Positions 39,128 to 51,398 of a stretch of DNA of 64,000 bases are shown piece after piece. The position numbers and the translations under genes were made by a program. Under the pieces are notes generated by a model. The model searched no databases and was not told the DNA's origin. It worked only from the letters and a program-made list of their open reading frames with translations. Origin of the DNA: Hyperoodon ampullatus (Eukaryota; Chordata; Mammalia; Artiodactyla; Ziphiidae); assembly GCA_949752795.1 (NCBI GenBank), contig OX457057.1, forward strand, positions 104,993,513 through 105,057,512. Direction: 5' to 3'. Position 1 is the stretch's first letter, and the number at the start of each line of letters is the position of its first letter.

Positions 39128-42100
39128 AATGGTCATAGGAACATACATATCGATAATTACCTTAAATGTGAATGGATTAAATGCTCCAACCAAAAGACAC
39201 AGGCTTTCTGAGTGGATACAAAAACAAGACCCATATATATGCTGTCTACAAGAGACCCACTTCAGACCTAGAGACACATACAGACTGAAAGTGAGGGGAT
39301 GGAAAAAGATCTTCCATGCAAATGGAAATCAAAAGAAAGCTGGAGTAGCAATGCTCATATCAGATAAAATAGACTTTAAAACAAAGAATGTTACAAGAGA
39401 CAAGGAAGGACACTACATAATGATCAAGGGATCAATCCAAGAAGAAGACATAACAATTATAAATATATATGCACCCCACATAGGAGCACCTCAATACATA
39501 AGGCAACTGCTAACAGCTATAAGAGAGGAAATCGACTGTAACACAATAATAGTGGGGGACTTTAACACCTCACTTACACAAATGGACAGATCAACCAAAA
39601 TGAAAATAAGGAAACAGAAGCTTTAAATGACACAATAGACCAGATAGATTTAATTGATATTTATAGGACATTCCATCCAAAAACAGCAGATTATACTTTC
39701 TTCTCAACTGCACATGGAACATTCTCCAGGATAGATCACATCTTGGGTCACAAATCAAGCCTCAGTAAATTTAAGAAAATTTAAATCATATCAAGCACCT
39801 TTTCTGACCACAACGTTATGAGATTAGAAATGAATCACAGGGAAAAGAACATAAAAAACACAAGCACATGGAGGTTAAACAGTATGTAACTAAATAACCT
39901 ATGGGGTGCAGCAAAAGCAGTTCTCAGAAGAAAGTCTATAGCTATACAAGCCTACCACAAGAAACAAGAAAAATCTCAAATAAACAATCTAACCTTACAC
40001 CTAAAGGAACTGGAGAAAGAAGTACAAACAAAACCCAAAGTTAGCAGAAGGAAAGAAATCATAAAGATCAGATCAGAAATGAATGAAATAGAAACAAAGA
40101 AAACAATAGCAAAGATCAATAAAACTAAAAGCTGCTTTTCGAGAAGATAAACAAAATTGATAAACCATTAGCCAGACTCATCAAGAAAAAGAGGGAGAGG
40201 ACTCAAATCAATAAAATTAGGAATGAAAAAGAAGTTACAACAGACACCACAGAAAATACAAAACATCCTAAGAGACTACTACCAGCTACGCTATGCCAAT
40301 AAAATGGACAACCTGGAAGAAATGGACAAATTCTTAGAAGGGTATAACCTTCCAAGACTGAACCAGGAAGAAATAGAAAATATGAACAGACCAATCACAA
40401 GTAACGAAATTGAAACTGTGTTTTAAAATCTTCCAACAAACAAAAGTCCAGGACCACATGGCTTCACAGGGGAAATCTATGAAGCATTTAGAGAAGAGCT
40501 AACACCCATCCTTCTCAAACTCATCCAAAAAATTGCAGAGGAAGTAACACTCCCAAACTCATTCTATGAGGCCACCATCACCCTGATACCAAAACCAGAC
40601 AAAGATACTACAAGAAAAGAAAATTACAGACCAATATCACTGATGAATATAGATGCAAAAATCCTCAACAAAATACCAGCAAACAGAATCCAACAACAGA
40701 TTAAAGGATCATACATCATGATCAAGTGGGATTTATCCCAGGGATACAAGGATTCTTCAATATATGCAAATCAATCAATGTGATACACCAAATTAACAAA
40801 TTGAAGAATAAAAACCTTATGCTCCTCTCTATAGATGCAGAAAAAGCTTTTGACAAAATTCAACACCCATTTATGACAAAAACTCCAGAAAGTGGGTATA
40901 GAAGGAACCTACCTCAACATAATAAAGGCCATATATGACAAACCCACAGCAAACATCATTCTCAATGGTGAAAAACTGAAAACATTTCCTCGAAGATCAG
41001 GAACAAGACAAGGATGTCCACTCTCACCATTATTATTCAGCATAGTTTTGGAAGTCCTAGCCATAGCAATCAGAGAAGAAAAAGAAAGGAACACAAATTG
41101 AAAAAGAAGGAGTAAAACTGTCACTGTTTTCAGATGACATGATACTATACATAGAGGATCCTAAAAATGCCACCAGAAAACTACTAGAGCTAATTAATGA
41201 ATTTGGTAAAGTTGCAGGATACAAAATTAATCCACAGAAATCTCTTGCATTCCTATACACTAACAATGAAAAATCTGAAAGAGACATTAAGGAAACACTC
41301 CCTTTTACCATTGCAACAAAAAGAATAAAATACCTAGGAATAAACCTACCTAAGGAGACAAAAGACCTGTATGCAGAAAACTATGACACTGATGAAAGAT
41401 AGTAATGATGTCAACGGATGGAGAGATATACCATGTTCTTGGATTGGAAGAATCAATATTGTGAAAATGACTATACTACCCAAAGCAATCTACAGATTCA
41501 ATGCAATCCCTATCAAATTACCAATGGCATTTTTTACGGAACTAGAACAAAAAATCTTAAAATTTGTATGGAGGGGCTTCCCTAGTGGCACAGTGGTTGA
41601 GAGTCTGCCTGCTGATGCAGGGGACACGGGTTCATGCCCCGGTCCAGGAGGATCCCACATGCAACGGCACGGCTGGCCCCGTGAGCCTTGGCCGCTCAGC
41701 CTGCACGTCCGGAGCCTGTGCTCCGCAACGGGAGAGGCCACAGCAGTGGGAGGCCCGTGTACCACAAAAAAGAAAATTTGTATGGGGACACAGAAGACCC
41801 TGCATAGCCAAAGCAGTCTTGTGGGAAAAAAACAGAGCTGGAGGAATCAGGCTTCCTGATTTCAGACTATACTAGAAAGCTACAGTAATCAAGACAATAT
41901 GGTACTGGCACAAAAGCAGAAACATAGATCAATGGAACAAGATAGAAAGCCCAGAGATAAGCCCACACACCTATGGTCAACTAATCTATGACAAAGGAGG
42001 CAAGGGTATACAATGGAGAAAAGACAGTCTCTTCAATAAGTGGTGCTGGGAAAACTGGACAGCTACATGTAAAAGAATGAAATTAGAACACTCCCTAACA

Positions 42101-43020
42101 CCAAACACAAAAATAAACTCAAAATGGATTAGAGACCTAAATGTAAGACTGGACACTATAAAACTCTTAGAGGAAAACATAGGAAGAACACACTTTGACA
42201 TAAATCACAGCAAGATCTTTTTTGATCCACCTCCTAGAGTAATTGAAATAAAAATAAAAATAAACAAATGGGACCTAATGAAACTTAAAAGGTTTTGCAC
42301 AGCAAAGGAAACCATAAACAAGACGAAAAGACAACCCTCAGAATGGGAGATAACATTTGCAAACGAATCAGTGGACAAAGGATTAATTTCCAAAATATGT
42401 AAATAGCTTATGCAACTCAATATTAAAGAAACAGACAACCCAATCCAAAAATGGGCAGAAGACCGAAATAGACATTTCTCCAAAGAAGACATACAGATAG
42501 CCAAGAATCACATGAAAAGCTGCTCAACATCACTAATTATTAGAGAAATGCAAATCAAAACTACAGTGAGGTATCACCTCACACCAGTTAGAATGGGCAT
42601 CATCAGAAAATCTACAAACAACAAATGCTGGAGAGGGTGTGGCGAAAAGGGAGCCCTCTTGCACTGTTGGTGGGAATGTAAATTGATACAGCCGCTATGG
42701 AGAACAGTATGGATGTTCCTTAAAAAAGTAAAAATAGAATTACCATATGATCCAGTAATCCCACTACTGGGCATATACCCAGAGAAAACCATAATTCAAA
42801 AAGACACATGCACCCCAATGTTCATGCAGCACTATTTACAATTGCCAGGTCATGGAAGCAACCTAAATGCCCATGGACAGACGAATGGATAAAGAAGATG
42901 TGGTACATATATACAATGGAATATTACTCAGCCATAAAAAGAAATGAAATTGGGTCATTTGTTGAGACGTGGATGGATCTAGAGACTGTAAGTAAGAGTG
43001 AAGTAAGTCAGAAGGAGTAA
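39128..43020 (+). pseudogene. L1 ORF2 pseudogene (endonuclease-reverse transcriptase)
   Basis: The AP-endonuclease domain is readable at 39129-39626 (LNVNGLN, QETHF, INIYAP, VGDFNT), then the frame breaks near 39605. The RT domain is in pieces: PRLNQEEIE about 40360, [11 protein letters not shown] about 40625, [14 protein letters not shown] about 40835, [13 protein letters not shown] about 41010. The RT box at about 41130 reads FSDDMILY where FADD is usual. The C-terminal zinc-knuckle tail runs 42077-43020 ([19 protein letters not shown]). Interrupted by the SINE at 41572-41772. Multiple frameshifts and stops; some stretches (about 39890) seem shorter than usual. Confidence 0.92.
41572..41772 (+). 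repeat. CHR-type SINE inside L1 ORF2
   Basis: gggcttccctagtggcacag start, B-box gggttcatgccc, end ggcccgtgtaccac with short A tail. Target duplication aaaatttgtatgg at 41559-41571 and 41773-41785. Younger than the L1 it interrupts. Confidence 0.96.
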
Positions 43021-43409
43021 AACAAATACCGTATATTAACGCATGTATGTGGAACCTAGAAAAATGGTACAGGTGATCCGGTTTGCAGGGCAGAATTTGA
43101 GACACAGATGTAGAGAACAAACGTACGGACACCAAGGGGGGAAAGCCGTGGGCGGGGTTAGGTATGGTGGTGTGATGAATTGGGCGATTGGATTTGACAT
43201 GTATACACTGATGTTTGTAAAATTGATGACCAATAAGAACCTACTGTATAAAAAAGTAAAATAAAATCCAAAAATTAAAAAAAAATGCCTAGTGATGCTA
43301 ATCATCTCCATGTGAGCAGTTCATCTCTAGTAAATTGCGTATCGAAAAAAGTGATCTCTCACTGTTTTTAAGTATATTTTTCATCATGTTTAGTGTAATG
43401 CTGTAAATC

Positions 43410-45361
43410 TTGGATAACACCATGGAACCCCTACAAAGTGCCACTAGTGATGCTGGACATGTTCCTAAGAAGCAGAGAAAAGTCATGACGTTGACATTTC
43501 AAGAAAAAGTTGAATTGCTTGATATGTACCGTAGATTGAGGTCTGTAGCTGGGTTTTCTCACGACTGCATGATAGATGAATCCAGTGTAAGGACGAGTGT
43601 GAAAAAAAAAAAAGAAAAATTCATGAAGGCATCACTGCAGCTACACCAGTAGGCACAAAAACCTTGCACTTTTTGCAAAATACCTTTTTATCTTGTATTG
43701 AAAATGCAGCTTTTTATGTGGGTGCAGGATTGCGAGGCATTCCTATAGGCTCTAATATGATTTGAGAAAAAGCAAAGTCATTATATGACAACTTAAAGCA
43801 AAAGGAAGGTGAAGGATCTAATGCCTGTAAAGAATGGTTTGCTAATTTTAGAAAGAGATTTGGCTTTAAAAATGTCATGATAACACAACAGGAGAAGCAG
43901 CTTCTGCTGACCAAGAGGCAGCAGAGGAGTTCCCAGACACCATTAAGAAAATCGTTGAGGAGAAAGAATATCTGCCTAAACAGGTTTTAATGCAGACAAA
44001 AGTGCCCTCTTCTGGAAAAAGAAAAAGTGCCACAGAGGACATTTATTAGTAAAGAAGAGAAGTAAGCACCAGGATTTAAGGCAGGAAGGGATAGGCTAAC
44101 TCTACTGTTTTGTGCAAATGCAGTTGGGTTTATCGTAAGAACTGCCCTTATCTCCAGAGCTGCTAATTAACCCTTGAGCCTTGAGGGGGAAAGACAAACA
44201 CCAGCAGCACGTCTTTTGTTTGTGTTAAACAGTAAGAAGGCCTGTAGGAGAACCCTTTTTCTGAATTTGTTCCATCGATGCTTTGTCCCTGAAGTCAGGA
44301 AGTACCTTGCCAGTAAGAGACTGCCTTTTAGGAAAGCAGCAGGGGGACAGGGGTGGTGATGTGAAGAATTGGGAGATTGGGATTGACATATGTATACTAA
44401 TATGTATAAAATGGATAACTAATGAGAACCTGCTGTATAAAAAAATAAATAAAATTCAAAAAAAAAAAGAGAGAGACTGCCTTTTAGAGTTCTTTCGTTA
44501 TTGGACAATGACCCTGGCCCCCTAGAGCCCCAGAGTTCACCACCAAAGGCGTCAAAGTGGCCTACTTGCCTCCAAACACAACATCTCTAATTCAGCCTCT
44601 AGATCAGGGGGTCGTAAGGACCTTTAAGGCTCATTTCACACAGTACTCTATGGAAAAGTCTGTCAGCGCTGTGGAAGAGAACCGCAACAGAGAAAACATC
44701 ATGAAAGTCTGGAAGGATTACACCACTGAATATGCCATCATTATTAAAGAAAAAGCCATTAAATTCTTGTTGGAGGAAACTGTGTCCAGATGTTGTGCAT
44801 AACTTCACAGGATTTACAACAGAGCCAGTCAAGGAAATCATGAAAGAGATTGTGGATATGGCAAAACGGGGAGGTGAAGAGTTTCAAGATACAGATCTTG
44901 AGGAATTTAAGAGCTATTAGACACCACACCAGAGGAATTAACAAAAGATGAGCACTTCCAAACCAGTGGCAGATGATGAGGAAGAAGACATGGAAGAAGC
45001 AGTGCCAGAAAACAGATGGACCTTAGACAATTTGGCAGGAGGGTTCCAATTATTCAAGACTGCTTTTGACTTCTTTTATGACATGGACCTTCTATGATAT
45101 GGGCACTGAAACTAAAGCAAACAGTGGAGGAAGGATTGGAACCACATAAAAACATTTTTGGAGAAATGAAAAAGCAAAACATTCAGAATTTATGATGTGT
45201 TTCCATAAAGCTATACTGAGTGCGCCTTCCTCTCCTACCTCCTCTTCCACCTCTGAGACAGCAAGACCAACCTCCTCTCTACCACTTCCTCCTCAGCCTA
45301 CTCAACATGAAGATGTTGAGGATGGAGACCTTTCTGATGGTGGTCCACTTAATGATTAGAT
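43410..45361 (+). pseudogene. Pogo/Tigger transposase pseudogene
   Basis: Remnant of a Tigger (CENP-B/jerky-like, DDE) transposase. The N-terminal helix-turn-helix region is at about 43413-43590 (RKVMTLTFQEKVELLDMYRRLRS, ESSVRTSVKK). Middle pieces (WFANFRKRFGFKNV-like, about 43830) and the DDE region follow in different frames, for example FHRCFVPEVRKYLASKRLPF at about 44265 and VAYLPPNTTSLIQPLDQGVV at about 44560. The C-terminal part has KVWKDYTTEYA and LCPDVVHNFTGFTTEP, then an acidic and Ser/Pro-rich tail. It has many frameshifts and a 140-base L1 stub inside. No evidence of domestication. Confidence 0.9.
44332..44471 (+). repeat. L1 3'UTR stub inside the Tigger transposase
   Basis: Only the last ~130 bases of an L1 3'UTR (gggagattgggattgacata, taatgagaacctgctgtata) plus A tail. 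Target duplication agagactgccttttag at 44316-44331 and 44472-44487 exactly repeats transposase sequence. Confidence 0.95.
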
Positions 45362-45525
45362 CGTCATGTTGTACATTTAATAAACTTATCTGTTGTGCAT
45401 GTGTGTGTGTCTCCGTGTGAAAATCTAATAACTATACGGCAAGAACTGTATGGAATGAGATGTTTTTGTGTCATCATCATCGTTTAAGTATTCATCATGT
45501 AGAACATCATGTGCAAGACTTGAAC

Positions 45526-46055
45526 TGCATTCCCACCAAGAGTACACAAGCGTTTCCTTTTCTCCACATCTTCACCAACACTTGTTATCTCTTGTCTTTT
45601 TTGATAATAGTCTTTGAAACAGGTGTGAGGTGGTATCTCATTGTGGTTTTGATTTGCATTTCCCTGATGATTAGTAATGTTGAACATCTTTACATGTATC
45701 AGCTGTTGGCCATTTGTGTGTCGTTTTGGGAAAATGTTCAATTTCTCTGCCCATTTTTTAACTGGGTTGTTTGGTTTTTAGCTATTGAGTTGTGTTAGTT
45801 CTTTATATATTTTGGATATTAACCCCTGTCAGATATATGATTTGCAGCTATTTTCTCCCATTCTATAGGTTGCCTGTTCATTTTTTTGATTGTTTCTTTT
45901 GCTGTGCAGAAGCTTTTTAGTTTGATATAGTTCCACTTATTTATTTTTGCCTTTGTTGCTTGTGCTTTTGGTGTCATATCCAAAAAATCATTGCCAAGAC
46001 CCATGTCAAGGAGCTCTTTCTCTGTTTTCTTCTAGAAGTTTTACAGTTTCAGGTC
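45526..46055 (-). repeat. Old L1 ORF2/3' fragment
   Basis: Antisense phrases ttcccaccaagagtacacaa, gaggtggtatctcattgtgg, ttgatttgcatttccctgat, gatttgcagctattttctcc, ttgcctttgttgcttgtgct. The minus strand keeps [27 protein letters not shown]. It ends the Tigger element on this side. Confidence 0.85.
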
Positions 46056-46189
46056 TTAAGTAGCTTCTGATTGTATCACTTTATCATTTCTAACTGTATT
46101 TTTTAAAGCATTCCTGATTATCCTATATAAAATTTCAGTTTGTCCCCTTATTCCCTCATTTTCTCTTACTTTAATTTTCGCCATAGCAC

Positions 46190-46355
46190 CTGTCTTCTAA
46201 CATACTGTATAATTTCCTTAGGCATATAAGAATATATGCCTTAGAATACAAACTCCACGAGGGCGGTGATATTTGTATATTTTAGTTATTGTTTTATCCC
46301 CAGCATCAGTGGTGGAGCCACACATAGTTGTTTCAGTATTAAATATTTGTGGAGT
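46190..46355 (+). repeat. L2 3' end
   Basis: aatacaaactccacgagggc, then tgttttatccccagcatcag and gtattaaatatttgtggagt. Typical L2 terminal order. Confidence 0.7.
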
Positions 46356-46705
46356 AAAGGATTGAATCATTTGATTCTGAGAGAGAGCTGAAAAACAGCA
46401 CTTTTATAAGATCTTACAAAAATGGGAGTGGGAAGGAGAAGAGAATAATAGAACTATTTTATTTCCTGCTTGAGGCTCAGGGCTTGAACTCAGAATTCAG
46501 TTAGTGCTAGAATATAGCTAATAATGAGTGGGTCAAGAAATTAATAAAGCAAGAAGGAACGGCACAAGGCAAAATGTGAAAAGTGGAGGAGTCAGGGCAG
46601 TTGATCTGTTTTCAGTAGAGAGTCAAAGGTTCAGATGCCCACATGGAGAAAAGCAGAAACAGTACAAACTGGTGATAGAAGTTACAAAATTGGTAAACCT
46701 AGGGC

Positions 46706-46876
46706 AGTGGTTCTTAAACTTGAGCATGCATCAGAATCACCTGGAAAGCTTAAAACATTGCTGAGCTCCATTGCCAAAGTTTCTGATTAGAAGGTCTAGA
46801 GTGGGGTCTGAGAACAAGTTCCCAAGTGATGCTGATGCTGCTGGTCTGGAGGATCACACTTTGAGACCACTGACGC
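46706..46876 (+). repeat. MER5A hAT element, near complete
   Basis: Starts cagtggttcttaaacttgag and ends tttgagaccactg, so both terminal repeats are visible. The interior matches in order (tgcatcagaatcacctggaa, gtgatgctgatgctgctggt). Confidence 0.93.
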
Positions 46877-48064
46877 CTGTGACTCAGTAAACCACTTATG
46901 GAAGCAATTAGGGATCAAGGACTTACCTATACTGACAAGGAATAGCTAGTATACCATGAGGTCAGGTGGGCAAATCATGGCTATATTTATGTGGTCCAGT
47001 CTCCTCAAATGGTATACTGAAGGTATACCATATTTTTTAATCCCTCTTAGGACTTACCACAGTGTCACTGCAATCCACATTTTAGTCACTAGGGGACACA
47101 CACACAGAGTGAATTTCACTTGCGCTGTTTAATATAAGCATTTTTTTCAGTTTGTAAACTGTGTACTTTGAAATATCCTTGCCAGTTTTCTTTTGCTGCA
47201 GTAGAGGGAGCTACAATTCAAATTGTACTTATGTAGCAGTAACACATAATAAGATTATTTTCCTTTTCCATCATTCTTTTTTTCTTAACTTTAAAAATTG
47301 ACATATATACACTATCGATACTATAAAAAAGTGTCTAAGTAATACATTTGTGAGAGAGGAAGAATCAATGAGATATATTATTGGGGTAAGGATTCTTAGG
47401 CAGGAAAAAATAGTTCAAGAGGGAAGACTCAAAAAAACAAAGCCACTATTCTCTTCCATTTATCTTTTTTTTAAATCTTTTATCTTATCTGTAATTGTAT
47501 CCTAAAGTTAACTTTCTACCACGAGAGGACTGTTTTTCCAGCTGGATGAGAAAAGAGCATTAAATCTCCTGTTCTCTGCTATTCTCTGCTCACTTAGCCC
47601 TGAAGCCTGGTTTATAGACTAAGTCAAGTCAAAAGTATTTATTAAGGAGTTGTTCTCATCTCATAATTGTGCTATTTGAGAATTAAAGTATATGAAACAT
47701 ATACTCTACTCATGAGCTTGTAGTGTAGTTAAGAAAGCTCTTACTTGGTCATGGGCAAACTCAATAAAAGTACAAAGTATGTATACAGTGCTAAATAGAA
47801 TATAAATGTTTTGGAAATTCAGAGAAAGGAACTTTGATGTGAGCTAGAGTAGTTATGAAAAAAGATTGAAATGATGCTAAGTTATACATAAGATGTTAAT
47901 AGGTGATGTAAAGCAGAAAGTCACTTCATGAAAAGAGGGATCTGGCTTGAGAAAATAATTGCTACCTTTCTTTAAAAATACAGTAAGAAAATTATCCTGA
48001 CTAAAGAATATTTAGTAAAAGTAATGGGAGATAGGATTCTAGAATCAAAATCAGGGAAGCAACA

Positions 48065-48385
48065 ATATGGATGAACATTGAGGATATTATGTGAAGTGAA
48101 ATAAGCCAGTCACAAAAAGACAAATACTGTTATGATTCCACTTACATGAAGTATCTATAATCAGATTCATAGAAAAAGAAAGTAAAAGGTGGTTATCAGG
48201 GGCTGGGGGAGGAGAAAAAGGGAAGTTGTTGTTTAAAGGGTATAGAGTTTCAGTTTTGCAAGATGAAAAAGTTTTGGAGATATGTTTCACAATAATGTGA
48301 ATATACATAACACCACTGAATTTTAAAATGGTTAAGATGGTAAATTTTATGTTCTGTGTTTTTACCACAGTAAAAAACTAGAGAA
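48065..48385 (+). repeat. L1M 3' end
   Basis: gtgaaataagccagtcacaa, gattccacttacatgaagta, tatcaggggctgggggagga, taacaccactgaattttaaa, taccacagtaaaaaac. Truncated at 5'. Confidence 0.85.
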
Positions 48386-48689
48386 TCAATGGCATGCTAC
48401 AAAGGGAATTGTAAGATAAAATGCCAAAGCATCTGTACTTTAACTCCAACCCCTATAGCTTACCCTGGAATGTAGTGAAAGGAAAACAGATATGACTGAG
48501 AGAGCCCCAAAGGGAGAAAAGTAACTTGTTATTTTAAATGATTGCAAGGATCCAAAGAAATTACACATCACATCAAGGTACTACAACAAATGTGATTTTG
48601 TAATCAATATTAATGTTCTTTCAGGAATGATGGAGAGAAACACAACAAAATAGATATATAATTTTAAAGAAGGGAAAAGTTGGATTGAG

Positions 48690-49355
48690 AAAAATGTGTT
48701 ACCTGTATGCATATATAGAAATCAACTCAAAACGGATTATAGACCTAAATTTAAAACCTAAAAAATACAACTTTTAATAGAAAACATAGGAGAAAATCTT
48801 TGTGACCTTTGACTAGGCAAAGATTTCTTAGATATTATACCAAGCATAATCCATAAAAGAACAAATTGATCAATTGGTCTAAAATTTAAAAACATAAGCT
48901 CTTTGGAACAAACGTATGGACACCAAGGGGGGAAGGCGGCGGGGGGTGGTGGTGGTGTGATGAATTGGGAGATTGGGATTGACATGTATACACTGATGTG
49001 TATAAAATGGATGACTAATAAGAAAATAAATAAACATAAAAAAAATAAAAACATAAGCTCTTTGAAAGACATTTGAAAGGAAATGAAGTAAAATGATGAA
49101 AAGTCAAGTCACAGACTGGAATCTTTGCAAAGTATATATCTGATAAAGGACTTGTTTCTAGGTTATATAATACTCAAAACTCAAGAATAAGATAATATGC
49201 AACCAGTTTAAAACCAGGCAAAAGAGTTAACAGACACATCACTTATATCTTCAAAGAAGAGGGAAGGATGACAAATAAGCTCATGAAAAAGTGCTCAACA
49301 TCATTAGCATAAATTAAAGCTACAGTGCAATACCACTTCACACCTATTAGAATGT
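48690..49355 (+). repeat. Old L1 ORF2 fragment split by an L1 stub
   Basis: tcaactcaaaacggattata with gacctaaat, aaaacataggagaaaatctt, then after the stub gacaaataagctcatgaaaa and aataccacttcacacctatt. Sense, many stops. Confidence 0.8.
48906..49046 (+). repeat. L1 3'UTR stub (second example)
   Basis: About 140 bases of L1 3'UTR (acaaacgtatggacaccaag, gggagattgggattgacatg) and an A-rich end. Perfect 18-base target duplication aaaaacataagctctttg at 48888-48905 and 49047-49064. Confidence 0.96.
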
Positions 49356-49714
49356 CAGAATTTACCCACACCTGAAGATGTCTCTTTAATTTCTGGAGTT
49401 TGGACTTTTTGTGTGGAGATACAATGCATGGATCATCTTATAATTCTGAGGAGAAAGTCAAGAAAATCATGGAGATTCTGATTACTTGGGAAAAAATTAG
49501 AAACAAAATCTCCTGCCTTTACAAATGTAGCAGAGAAAGAAAGCATTTTTATTGTTGAATAAGCATTAAACCAGACTACAGTTTCCATCACAGGCAGATT
49601 GCAAAGACAGAAAGAAATCTTACCTTTCTATATAACCAGGAAGATATATCAGTTACATACATGTTCTGAAGATAAATGATAATTTATCTTTCTGTAAAAG
49701 TACAGTTGACTCTT

Positions 49715-50045
49715 TTTGTTTTCTTTCTTTATTTTTTGTTTATTTATTTTTGGCTGTGTTGGGTCTTTGTTGCTGCATGCGGGCTTTCTCTAGTTGCAGC
49801 GAACAGGGGCTACTCTTCACTTCAGTGCGTGGGCTACTCATCGTGGTGGCTTGTTGCGGAGCATGGGCTCTAGGCGCATAGGCTTCGGTAGTTATGGCTC
49901 ACGGGCTCTAGAGAACAGGCTCAGTAGTTGTGGCACACGGGCTTAGTTGTTCTGCAGCATGTGGGATCTTCCCGGACCAGGGCTCGAACCCGTGTCCCCT
50001 GCATTGACAGGTAGATTCTTAACCACTGTGCCACCAGGGAAGCCC
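49715..50045 (-). repeat. CHR-type SINE, long form, in the MER8-type element
   Basis: Antisense: T-rich tail, tagttgtggc units, B-box complement gggctcgaacccgtg, end accagggaagcccta. Target duplication tacagttgactctt at 49701-49714 and 50046-50059, copying the transposon's terminal repeat. Confidence 0.95.
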
Positions 50046-50121
50046 TACAGTTGACTCTTGAGCAACACAGGTTTGAACTGCATGAGTTCACTTATACGTG
50101 GATATTTATCAATAGTAAATA

Positions 50122-51398
50122 TTGGGCTGGCCAAAAAGTTCCTTCGGTTTTTAAGTAAAAATAAAAGACAGTTTTCATTTTCACCAAGAATTTTATTGAA
50201 CAACGTATTCACTGTTTTGTTCCACTACCTTGTGCCATTTTTCAGGCAGCTTCATAATTCCATCTTCCCAAAACTTTTTATCTTTTTTTGAGCGAAGAAC
50301 TATTCCAGGTGCCTTTTACAGTCTTCCAGGGAATTGAATTTTTTTTCATTAAGAGAATTTGTAAAGACCAAAATAAATGGACATTGGAAGGTGCAATGTC
50401 TGGTGAATATGATGGATGAATCAGAACTTCCCAGCCAAGCTGTAACAGTTTTTGCCTGGTCATCAAAGAAATATGCGGTCTTGGGTTATCATGATGGAAG
50501 ACTATGCATTTTCTGTTGACTAATTCTGGATGCTTTTCATCAAGTGCTGCTTTCAGTTGGTCTAATTAGGAGCAGTACTTGTTGGAATTAATAGTTTGGT
50601 TTTCCGGAAGGAGCTCATAATAGAGCTCCCTTCCAATCCCACCATATACACAACATCACCTTCTTTGGATGAAGGCTGGCCTTTGGTGTGATTGGTGGTG
50701 GTTCATTTTACTTGTCCCACTATCTCTTCCATTCCACATTATTGTACAGTATCCACTTTTCATCGCCCATCACAATTTGTTTTAAAAATGGAACATTTTC
50801 ATGATGTTTAAGTAGATAATCAAATGTGGAAATGTGGTCAAGAAGTTTTTTTTCGCTTAACTTATGTGGAACCCAGACATCAAAGTGATTAACATAAGGA
50901 AGCTGGTGTAAATGATTTTCAACACTTGATTTGGTTATTTTGAGTATGTTGGCTATCTCCCGCGTGGTATAACGTTGATTGTTATATCTCAATTAATGTC
51001 TCGATTTGTTACCAACTTCGACTGGTCTACCCAACCATGGAGCATCATCCAGCAAGAAATCTCCAACATGAAACTTCACAAACCGTTTTTGACATGTTTG
51101 ATCAGTCACAGCACCTTCTCCATACACTGCACAAATCTTTTTCTGTGTTTCAGTTGCGTTTTTACCTTTCTTGAAATGATAAAGCGTATGCCAAAAATGT
51201 TGCTTTTTTCTTCAATCTTCAATATAAAAATGGCTACACAAGATTCACCAATTTTGATGTTGTTTTTTTTAATGTACGCTGATACGACAGCTGTCACAAT
51301 ACAATCTAACAAAATTGTTTTGAATGAAGTTAAAGACAACTAAGCGCTCCTAGAGCCATATTATGGAAAAATCCGAACAACCTTTTTGGCCAATCCAG
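50122..51398 (-). mobile_element. Mariner element with both terminal repeats, degenerate transposase
   Basis: 1277 bases between TA dinucleotides (50120-50121, 51399-51400), with inverted ends ttgggctggccaaaaagttc and caacctttttggccaatcca. The minus strand keeps pieces of a mariner transposase. These are REIANILKITKSSVENHLHQ (helix-turn-helix), VWVPHKLSEKKLLDHI, the catalytic GDEKWI at about 50760, an HDN-PRPH box at about 50490 and HPSYSPDIAPSNVHLF at about 50420. The D,D34D triad codons remain but the frame is broken, so it is dead. The ends resemble the cetartiodactyl mariner family described from cow. Confidence 0.92.

Larger units (their letters stand above)
38027..43281 (+). mobile_element. 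Near full-length L1, 5'UTR-truncated, both ORFs broken
   Basis: Cetartiodactyl-type L1 of about 5.25 kb inserted in the Tigger2-like element. It retains a short 5'UTR remnant, ORF1 (38165-39066), ORF2 (39128 to about 43020 with several breaks) and a 3'UTR with AT-rich tail. The flanking 16-base direct repeats differ at one base. A CHR SINE at 41572-41772 was inserted later. The breaks make it immobile. Age is intermediate: coding phrases are still easily read. Confidence 0.95.
43298..45525 (+). mobile_element. Tigger2-like DNA transposon, 3' part
   Basis: Continues the element that began at 37684: ctaatcatctccatgtgagc, aaattgcgtatcg, tttttcatcatgtttagtgt, then the transposase remnant and its 3' flank (ttaataaacttatctgttgt, catcatcgtttaagtattc). 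The right terminal repeat is not seen; the element stops near 45525 where an old L1 begins. Confidence 0.85.

Noticed and set aside
43410..45361. Domesticated transposase gene (TIGD-like)
   Set aside because: Several frame changes, an L1 stub inside and no continuous frame; it is a fossil element.
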